A stretch of 7,856 nt of DNA from Methylophilaceae bacterium UBA5127. Lineage in GTDB: Bacteria; Pseudomonadota; Gammaproteobacteria; Burkholderiales; Methylophilaceae. Shown here in pieces: positions 1 to 3,993 of the stretch. The stretch lies in the NCBI GenBank assembly GCA_002414145.1, contig DHYP01000034.1, positions 52,028 through 59,883 of the forward strand, written 5' to 3'. How positions within the stretch are numbered: the first letter of the stretch is position 1; each line of letters begins with the position of its first letter. The translations under genes were made by a program, and so were the position numbers. Below the pieces are notes generated by a model, which was not told the origin of the DNA, did no database searches, and worked only from the letters and a program-made list of their open reading frames with translations.

Positions 1-482
1 CCAGTTTGAATAAATAAATTGATGATAAGTGGGGTAAGAATTGATATTGAATAGGTAACTGCAGAAATAATATCAGCCGAATAAGAAATCATTCCTCCAG
101 CCGATATTCCAGCAATAATAAATATCAAAAACATTTGATGGTGTTGATCGTTGAATGGAAAAAATAAAAAACCTACTGAACCCCACACCACACCTGCAAT
201 CAAGACACCGCAACGAAACTGGACTAACTGATTTTTGATGGATAGATGATCATCCATCTTGGAGCGTTGAAACGCAATAATTAAAACTGCACGCATCAGA
301 TTAACTAATACAATAAGCGAAAACCAAGCAATGATAACTGAAGTCGAAACTTCACCTCGCTCAACAAATGCAAGAAGAAATGCAAGCAACGTACTGGTTA
401 TCAATGCTGATTTGCTATTTGAAAATAGCTCACGCAGCCTTGCAACGTCTATTGCTGTTTGTTTGTCAATTACCGTGCTCAT
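1..482 (-). CDS. N-terminal membrane part of a putative signalling protein (partial)
   Basis: An open frame begins at ATG 482 and leaves the window at base 1 without a stop, giving about 160 residues (MSTVIDKQTAIDVARLRELF...). After a short cytoplasmic N-terminus come about five hydrophobic segments, at residues ~26-41, 47-71, 91-108, 115-133 and 139-157. The polar loop at ~72-88 and the segment with FFPFNDQHHQ (~107-116) followed by a Gly/Ala/Ser-rich helix resemble the membrane sensor regions found ahead of GGDEF diguanylate cyclase or histidine kinase domains. That resemblance is from memory; the catalytic part lies outside the window, so the output domain is unknown. There is no clear Shine-Dalgarno sequence before the ATG. 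The gene is AT-rich, separated from the island genes by 377 bp, and is more likely host chromosome than island cargo. Confidence 0.7.
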   Translation of the reverse strand, partial: MSTVIDKQTAIDVARLRELFSNSKSALITSTLLAFLLAFVERGEVSTSVIIAWFSLIVLVNLMRAVLIIAFQRSKMDDHLSIKNQLVQFRCGVLIAGVVWGSVGFLFFPFNDQHHQMFLIFIIAGISAGGMISYSADIISAVTYSISILTPLIINLFIQT

Positions 483-640
483 TTGCGCTGATTTATTTTT
501 TAATATTTAGCTAGGATTAATTAAGCATCTAATTCATGAATATAATGATGACATAAAACACAAGAGCTTAATGCGTGCTTTGTTAATATTTATATAATTT
601 TATATGGATATGAAAAATTTAAGTTCGCTTTCCATGCTCT

Positions 641-766
641 CTAGTTGCCTGCAATATTGCTATTTTTGATGACAGCCTCTAAGAGTTGACTCTCTGTATT
701 AATTTTACTTTCATCATAACCGTCATTTTCAATAACAATCAATTTGATTAGAATGAAATACATCAT
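641..766 (-). pseudogene. Short orphan ORF, possible gene remnant
   Basis: ATG 766 to TAG 641 encodes 41 residues (MMYFILIKLIVIENDGYDES...). There is no Shine-Dalgarno sequence before it. Just upstream, in another frame, a short run beginning MISQNHIVELDDVFHSNQ ends at a stop within the first part of this ORF. The two together look like one decayed, frame-shifted gene: acidic residues and plausible helices continue across the frame switch. I do not recognise the protein. It could equally be chance in AT-rich DNA. Confidence 0.2.
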
Positions 767-785
767 CTAGTTCTACAATATGATT

Positions 786-812
786 TTGCGAAATCATTTT
801 GTTACTTCGCAA
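786..812. repeat. 7-bp inverted repeat
   Basis: TTGCGAA (786-792) and TTCGCAA (806-812) are perfect inverted arms around a 13-nt AT-rich loop. They lie about 50 bp after the stop of the 69-aa gene (minus strand). No U-tract follows, so it is a poor intrinsic terminator. A protein-binding site or a weak transcript-end hairpin are both possible. Confidence 0.3.
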
Positions 813-859
813 TAACTACCACTTAGCTAGCTTGATAAATTACTCCTGTTTACAACTAG

Positions 860-1069
860 CTATTTATTCTCAATTTGTTTTTTCTGTTCATGTAATAGCT
901 TTCTAAGCTCTTTAAACTTTTGCATCACTCCACCTTTAAATGCATTTCGTGAAGCTTTGGCCTTTCCTTCAGCGGTTTTAGCTCCCGTGCTATTTTTCCA
1001 CGGCTGCCATTGCCTTATCATCTCTGCTTGTCGTTGTCGCTGCTGTAATGTCCATTGTCTGGCTGCCAT
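860..1069 (-). CDS. Conserved 69-aa basic island protein (STGxKTxEGK motif)
   Basis: A small, strongly basic protein of 69 residues. The N-terminal half has the pattern QRQRQAEMIRQWQPW, followed by NSTGAKTAEGKAKASRNAFKGG (residues ~26-47), then a charged helical tail. The STGxKTxEGKxxxSxNAxxGG signature recurs in many small bacterial proteins of unknown function, and the exact arrangement here matches, from memory, a small gene common in betaproteobacterial islands. An AGAGG Shine-Dalgarno sequence sits about 6 nt before ATG 1069. Despite being short it is probably real: its motif is family-like and its start lies within the preceding gene, an 80-nt overlap in a different frame. It is the last gene of the alpA-led cluster. 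The basic composition would fit nucleic-acid binding, but no function is known to me. Confidence 0.75.
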   Translation of the reverse strand: MAARQWTLQQRQRQAEMIRQWQPWKNSTGAKTAEGKAKASRNAFKGGVMQKFKELRKLLHEQKKQIENK

Positions 1070-1589
1070 TGTTTACCTCTAATAGTTCGTTTGGTTGATT
1101 TGAATTTTCTCTCGCGTGCGCGTGCGTATTGGTTGCATTATTCACTTGCTGGTGACCATGCGAGATATTGGCTTGCTTCACAAACGCCAATTGCTTGGGG
1201 TATTTAAGCTCGGTTAATGCTTGAATAGTTGCACGGCTTTGGCTTTGTGCCTTTAATGCAAGGCTCATAAACATCCCATAGTTTTTTAAATACTCTTGAT
1301 TTGAGGCTCTACGCGCTAAGCTTACAAAAATTGTTTGTAAAGAATGTGCTTGCCCAACTAGCATTGCCTCCATCGCTGCCATATCTCCTGACTGCACTTT
1401 TTCAACTTTAGTCTTTAGGTCGTCAATCAATTCAGACAACTCCATATCAGGGAACATGCTTTTAGAAAAGGCATCTGAAGTGACTGCACTCATAATAGAT
1501 GCAGAGTTAAGCATCTTTGCTTGCCCTTGTTGCTTAGGCTTTTCTGACTTTGCTGATACTGCTTTAGTTGCGACTTTTTTAGTGGTCAT
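990..1589 (-). CDS. Conserved 199-aa island protein of unknown function
   Basis: Starts at ATG 1589 behind GAGGT (8-nt spacing), overlapping the stop of the preceding gene by 11 nt. The N-terminus is Lys/Ala-rich (MTTKKVATKAVSAKSEKPK). The centre is helical: residues ~80-125 contain LVGQAHSLQTIFVSLARRA and ALKAQSQSRATIQALTELKYPK, followed by FVKQANISHGHQQVNN (~135-150). A polar tail follows, with ARENSNQPNELLE at ~159-171. From memory, this is a recurrent genomic-island protein that usually precedes the small QRxRQAExIRxWxPW protein, as it does here. No enzymatic motif is visible. The final 26 codons overlap the 69-aa gene, so this segment of DNA codes for two proteins. Structural or DNA-packaging-like roles are conceivable but not supported. 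Confidence 0.8.
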   Translation of the reverse strand: MTTKKVATKAVSAKSEKPKQQGQAKMLNSASIMSAVTSDAFSKSMFPDMELSELIDDLKTKVEKVQSGDMAAMEAMLVGQAHSLQTIFVSLARRASNQEYLKNYGMFMSLALKAQSQSRATIQALTELKYPKQLAFVKQANISHGHQQVNNATNTHAHARENSNQPNELLEVNNGSQTMDITAATTTSRDDKAMAAVEK

Positions 1590-2202
1590 ATCTTGTTACC
1601 TCACTTGTGTAATGTTGATGAATAATCGGGTAGGTAGATGGTAAATCTATAAACTCACCGTTAATCGGTATAGGTTGCTTACTGTTTTTAGCCTCTGTCG
1701 CACCGTTAATCGGTGTTACACAGTTACTTGCTTTACCGTTAATCGGTGTGATTGTTCGCTTTTTAGTACCGATAATCGGTGAAGTCGCTTTAATTTGGGT
1801 GAGTCTGCATTTTTGGTATTTGCTTGGTTCAATATCCAAACCAATTCGCACATCCAAAGCAAACCAACCAATAGCAAACCACGCTGCTTGACTACATGGC
1901 GGCATCATGCCCTGTCTGGTTTGAATCAATAATCCACTAGCTATCAACTCTCTAAGACCTCTTGTGATAGTGTCGTTGGAGTTCCAACCAAGCGGTTTTA
2001 AATACTTCATGCAACACACAAGCTTGCCATTATTTGAGGCGTTATATTGCGCCGCAATATCAAACAACAAAGCACGGGCAGCATAACCAAGTTTGCGATA
2101 CTCTTGGCTATGGATGACCACATGCGGCAAGGCTGTCCAGCGGCCAGAAATATCCAACTTGCCAGTTTTGGACTTTTTTTGTTTCTCGTAACTAGCACCC
2201 AT
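1579..2202 (-). CDS. Winged-helix, replication-initiator-like island protein
   Basis: A 207-residue protein starting at ATG 2202 (MGASYEKQKKSKTGKLDISG). This start is preferred over a TTG at 2238 because it has GGTGGA 8 nt upstream and gives an 11-nt ATG...TAG overlap with alpA, mirroring the 11-nt ATG...TAA overlap with the next gene. After the GRWTALPHVVIHS segment (~21-33) comes a winged-helix-like region at ~39-98 (ARALLFDIAAQY, then LKPLGWNSNDTITRGLRELIASGLL), resembling initiator or phage-type HTH proteins of mobile elements. The C-terminal third (~141-183) contains four PI(N/I)G motifs encoded by 13-bp palindromic DNA repeats. A role in replication or maintenance of the element is inferred from fold resemblance and context; the protein could instead be purely a transcription factor. 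Confidence 0.75.
   Translation of the reverse strand: MGASYEKQKKSKTGKLDISGRWTALPHVVIHSQEYRKLGYAARALLFDIAAQYNASNNGKLVCCMKYLKPLGWNSNDTITRGLRELIASGLLIQTRQGMMPPCSQAAWFAIGWFALDVRIGLDIEPSKYQKCRLTQIKATSPIIGTKKRTITPINGKASNCVTPINGATEAKNSKQPIPINGEFIDLPSTYPIIHQHYTSEVTRYDH
1657..1780. repeat. Four 13-bp palindromic repeats inside the initiator-like gene
   Basis: ACCGTTAATCGGT occurs at 1657-1669, 1702-1714 and 1735-1747. ACCGATAATCGGT, a perfect 6-bp-arm palindrome around one central base, is at 1768-1780. The arms ACCG/CGGT are inverted in every copy. Start-to-start spacing is 45, 33 and 33 bp. On the coding strand they read ccg att aac ggt (Pro-Ile-Asn-Gly) three times with identical codons, while the sequence between the copies differs. 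A degenerate fifth copy (Pro-Ile-Ile) lies near 1622-1630. The spacing, close to three helical turns, suggests a DNA-binding array such as iterons or operators. The function is inferred. Confidence 0.8.
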
Positions 2203-2452
2203 GCTGTTTGTCCACCACGTTTGCGCGTAGGCTTTCAAGCTCTTTGACTAAGGCTTTTATTTCATGTGATGTTTTGCCAGCAATACGTGCATTGAGAATG
2301 GTCTCGATTTCGTTGCTTGGCCAACCAACCGCACGCGCACCAATTTGTACAGGTTTGGTGATTAAACCTTCAGCTATTTGTAGGTAGAAAGTAGAACGGG
2401 AAATGCCAAGTGATTCTTTGGCTTTGATAAGTCTTTGGATGGTTATCGCCAT
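2192..2452 (-). CDS. alpA: AlpA-family DNA-binding transcriptional regulator
   Basis: An 86-residue protein of the AlpA (prophage CP4-57 regulator / MerR-like HTH) family, which in prophages and satellites typically activates integrase or excision genes. The HTH lies near the N-terminus (residues ~3-30: ITIQRLIKAKESLGISRSTFYLQI). It is followed by the family's wing-like KPVQIGARAVGWPSNEIETIL segment and an ARIAGKTSHEIKALVKEL helix. I place the start at ATG 2452 because AGGAGGT (2459-2465) sits 6 nt upstream. An in-frame ATG at 2482 would put that Shine-Dalgarno sequence inside the gene. It is the first of four overlapping minus-strand genes; its stop overlaps the next start by 11 nt. The integrase it might control is not in the window. 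Confidence 0.9.
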   Translation of the reverse strand: MAITIQRLIKAKESLGISRSTFYLQIAEGLITKPVQIGARAVGWPSNEIETILNARIAGKTSHEIKALVKELESLRANVVDKQHGC

Positions 2453-2458
2453 GATTAC

Positions 2459-2465
2459 ACCTCCT
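2459..2465 (-). promoter_or_regulatory. Strong Shine-Dalgarno of alpA
   Basis: The minus strand reads AGGAGGT, a full match to the anti-SD core, 6 nt before ATG 2452. It decides the alpA start against the upstream ATG at 2482. Confidence 0.8.
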
Positions 2466-2516
2466 AGGGTGTTGTTGAACATGGCTCTATTTAAGCAGCG
2501 AGTTATTGTCTTAATA

Positions 2517-2525
2517 AGTGGATAA
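2517..2525 (-). other. DnaA-box-like sequence
   Basis: The minus strand reads TTATCCACT, eight of nine positions of the DnaA-box consensus TTATNCACA. It lies 65 bp upstream of alpA and near the initiator-like gene with its repeat array, which would suit an origin region. A single near-match in AT-rich DNA can also be chance. Confidence 0.3.
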
Positions 2526-2595
2526 GTTTTAAATTACCTACCCTGTATTTTATGATTATTTATCGAAGTTATTTCAGAAAGGGGGGTAGGTTAAT

Positions 2596-2633
2596 TGTGA
2601 TCTAATTTAAATATACAATTTAAATCAATCACA
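2596..2633. repeat. Imperfect 38-bp inverted repeat, candidate operator
   Basis: Plus-strand TGTGAT (2596-2601) mirrors ATCACA (2628-2633), and ATTTAAAT (2605-2612) mirrors ATTTAAAT (2618-2625). The inner and outer symmetry axes differ by half a base because of a one-base length difference. Each outer arm matches half of a CRP-type site, but the two are much too far apart for one CRP dimer. A binding site for AlpA or another regulator is plausible; this is inference. Confidence 0.5.
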
Positions 2634-2651
2634 TAGTGGGTGGGTGGGTTC

Positions 2652-3269
2652 TTAACTAGATGACTTTGGGGCGCCCCCACTTAGGTTCCAATTTGCAACC
2701 TTACTGCATTCTTCTACGGCAGCTTCTATTGGCTTACCTTCATCATCTACCAACCCAAATTGGGCAGCGTGTTCTCTAATCCATTTTTCTAAGGCTTGTT
2801 TTGGACTTTTCTTACCAGAATCGGTCACGGCAAGCCATGCCTCTACAGCTAAAGCTAATTTGGGCGCATATCTAGGGTTTTTAGGGTCAAGATAATCAGT
2901 AGCGCTTATTGGTTCAGGAAAGAAAAATCCTTTTCTAAAGCCTCTAGAAACTAACCATAACTTTAACGATTCCACATCAACTTTAGATTCTCTAATTATT
3001 ATTGAATCCTCAACTTCATCATAAGGGTTACCATTGATGTCATATAATTTTTCTCGTGAGACTATACCTTTTATCGTTTTTCTTCTTAATGCATTTGTAA
3101 TTGCAGTAAGTGCTGCATGATAACCAAACGGTTGTTCGTGTACTTTCCAGCTTGGACAATTTGAACCCTCCTCACTTGAAGGGTTTATTCCAATTATCAG
3201 GCATGCAGCTTGTTCTAAACTTAACTCATCACAAAGTCGCCAATAATCTAAATTCTCAAAATATTCCAT
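2652..3269 (-). CDS. Conserved 205-aa island protein of unknown function
   Basis: A complete soluble-looking protein of 205 residues from ATG 3269. The N-terminal part has YWRLCDELSLEQAACLIIGINPSS (~8-31), followed by FGYHAALTAITNALRRKTIKG (~48-68). A central VDVESLKLWLVSRGFRKGFFFPEP block (~97-120) leads to DYLDPKNPRYAPKLALAVEAW (~125-145) and SPKQALEKWIREHAAQFGL...DEGKP (~154-180). The tail, KVANWNLSGGAPKSSS, is characteristic. From memory, this is a widespread proteobacterial island family annotated only as hypothetical; I see no catalytic motif. The start is 16 nt after the stop of the restriction-modification C-terminal ORF, so they are probably co-transcribed, with only a weak purine-rich ribosome site. 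The tail block resembles an HTH-like region, which would allow a regulatory or DNA-binding role, but this is unproven. Confidence 0.8.
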   Translation of the reverse strand: MEYFENLDYWRLCDELSLEQAACLIIGINPSSEEGSNCPSWKVHEQPFGYHAALTAITNALRRKTIKGIVSREKLYDINGNPYDEVEDSIIIRESKVDVESLKLWLVSRGFRKGFFFPEPISATDYLDPKNPRYAPKLALAVEAWLAVTDSGKKSPKQALEKWIREHAAQFGLVDDEGKPIEAAVEECSKVANWNLSGGAPKSSS

Positions 3270-3285
3270 ATATCTTTTTCTCTGT

Positions 3286-3993
3286 TTAAATATCCAACCT
3301 CGGCAAAGCCCTTACAATTTTCATCGTTTCCAAGCTCACTGTAATCACGCGCTGAAAAAGTTTAAGCGGGTAGCTTGCGTCATTCATGGTTTCGGTTGCC
3401 CATAGGTTTGCATCGTTCACAATGCCGCTTTCTTTATGCGTGGTGACTGCTTGCCGTTCCATTACCCACTCAAGTGCGGGTTTGCCGTTGACCACATAAT
3501 CGTAGGCTTCTAGTGGAATATTGGTCATGGTGATTTTGTGGTTATAGATCACCGTTGTTTTGTCGGTTTCTTTGCCTTGTTTGCCAAACTTCATTTGCTC
3601 TACGCGGTAATCTGCATCGGTAAAGCTATCCATGAATAACGCACCGCCTTCATAGTTGACGGGGGAAGGGGTGACGCTTTCATAGTTGACATGCAAGCCT
3701 GCTAAATCTCGCCCAGCTTGGCTAAATACCCGAAAATCGGCGGCTTTTTTTACGCAAGGAATACGCGGTAATTCTTTGCTGAGGTTGTCGGCATAACACT
3801 TTTTGTAATCCTCAGAATGCAGCAAACCGTAAATGTAATAAAAAATATCTTGCTTGGTAATCGTTTCAGTTGGATAGGCAGCCTGAAAGTGCGCTAATGC
3901 TGCATCGGTAATCGCATGGCGGCGGGTTGTGCCAGCGCTTTTGGCGGGAACTTCTGTGGCAAATAACTCGCCGTTTGTACCACTGGCGTTCAT
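3286..3993 (-). CDS. Separate C-terminal domain of the type ISP-like restriction-modification enzyme
   Basis: 235 residues from ATG 3993 (MNASGTNGELFATEVPAKSA...). The content is the conserved C-terminal part of type ISP-like helicase-methyltransferase proteins: HAITDAALAHFQAAYP (~25-40), TKQDIFYYIYGLLHSEDY, ADNLSKELPRIPCVK (~69-83), a segment around VNYE, then TTVIYNHKITMTNIPLEAYDYV and NGKPALEWVMERQ, ending LFQRVITVSLETMKIVRALP. In the family as I know it, this is fused to the target-recognition region. Here it is in another frame, beginning within the stop codon of the upstream gene (TAATG) behind a GGAGG sequence. Either it is translated by coupled re-initiation and works as a separate subunit, or the gene is split by a frameshift. 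The open frame continues upstream past the CAGCA repeat, so a change in repeat number could fuse it to the main enzyme. The longer start at 4119 (TTG) is not favoured. Confidence 0.8.
   Translation of the reverse strand: MNASGTNGELFATEVPAKSAGTTRRHAITDAALAHFQAAYPTETITKQDIFYYIYGLLHSEDYKKCYADNLSKELPRIPCVKKAADFRVFSQAGRDLAGLHVNYESVTPSPVNYEGGALFMDSFTDADYRVEQMKFGKQGKETDKTTVIYNHKITMTNIPLEAYDYVVNGKPALEWVMERQAVTTHKESGIVNDANLWATETMNDASYPLKLFQRVITVSLETMKIVRALPRLDI

Larger units (their letters stand above)
483..859. other. AT-rich intergenic stretch, probably near the island boundary
   Basis: This 377-bp stretch separates the last island gene (69-aa product) from the membrane-protein gene. I see no tRNA, no clear rho-independent terminator with a T-run, and no long ORF. 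It holds a short minus-strand ORF (641-766, listed separately), a 7-bp inverted repeat TTGCGAA/TTCGCAA at 786-792 and 806-812 with a 13-nt loop, and an AGCTAGCT palindrome near 825. It should contain the promoter of the gene at 482, but I cannot choose convincing -35/-10 boxes. An attachment site could lie here; one end of an element is not enough to recognise it. Confidence 0.5.
2453..2651 (-). promoter_or_regulatory. Regulatory gap upstream of the alpA gene cluster
   Basis: This 199-bp AT-rich gap lies between the 205-aa gene and alpA and must hold the cluster's promoter if the cluster has its own. It contains inverted ACCTACCC (2536-2543) and GGGTAGGT (2584-2591) arms, a longer imperfect inverted repeat at 2596-2633, a DnaA-box-like site at 2517-2525 and G-runs at 2581-2586 and 2638-2648. 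A minus-strand TAAAAT in the stretch between the ACCTACCC and GGGTAGGT arms is the best -10 candidate, but no good -35 accompanies it. ACCTACCC (minus strand) occurs again inside the downstream gene at 1628-1635. Confidence 0.45.

Noticed and set aside
1657..1780. CRISPR array
   Set aside because: Repeats are only 13 bp, spacing is uneven (45, 33, 33), and the whole region is a coding sequence.
1579..2238. TTG at 2238 as start of the initiator-like gene
   Set aside because: Weak ribosome site and a 47-nt overlap, whereas ATG 2202 has GGTGGA and an 11-nt overlap like the next junction.
2192..2482. ATG at 2482 as alpA start
   Set aside because: It adds ten residues that are not family-like and places the AGGAGGT Shine-Dalgarno inside the gene.
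2581..2648. G-quadruplex from GGGGGG and GGGTGGGTGGG
   Set aside because: Only three closely spaced G-runs are together; the fourth is about 50 bp away, so the case is weak.
2638..2650. Tetranucleotide repeat (GGGT)3 as a second phase-variable tract
   Set aside because: Only about three units, outside coding sequence (just after the 205-aa stop); too short to call.
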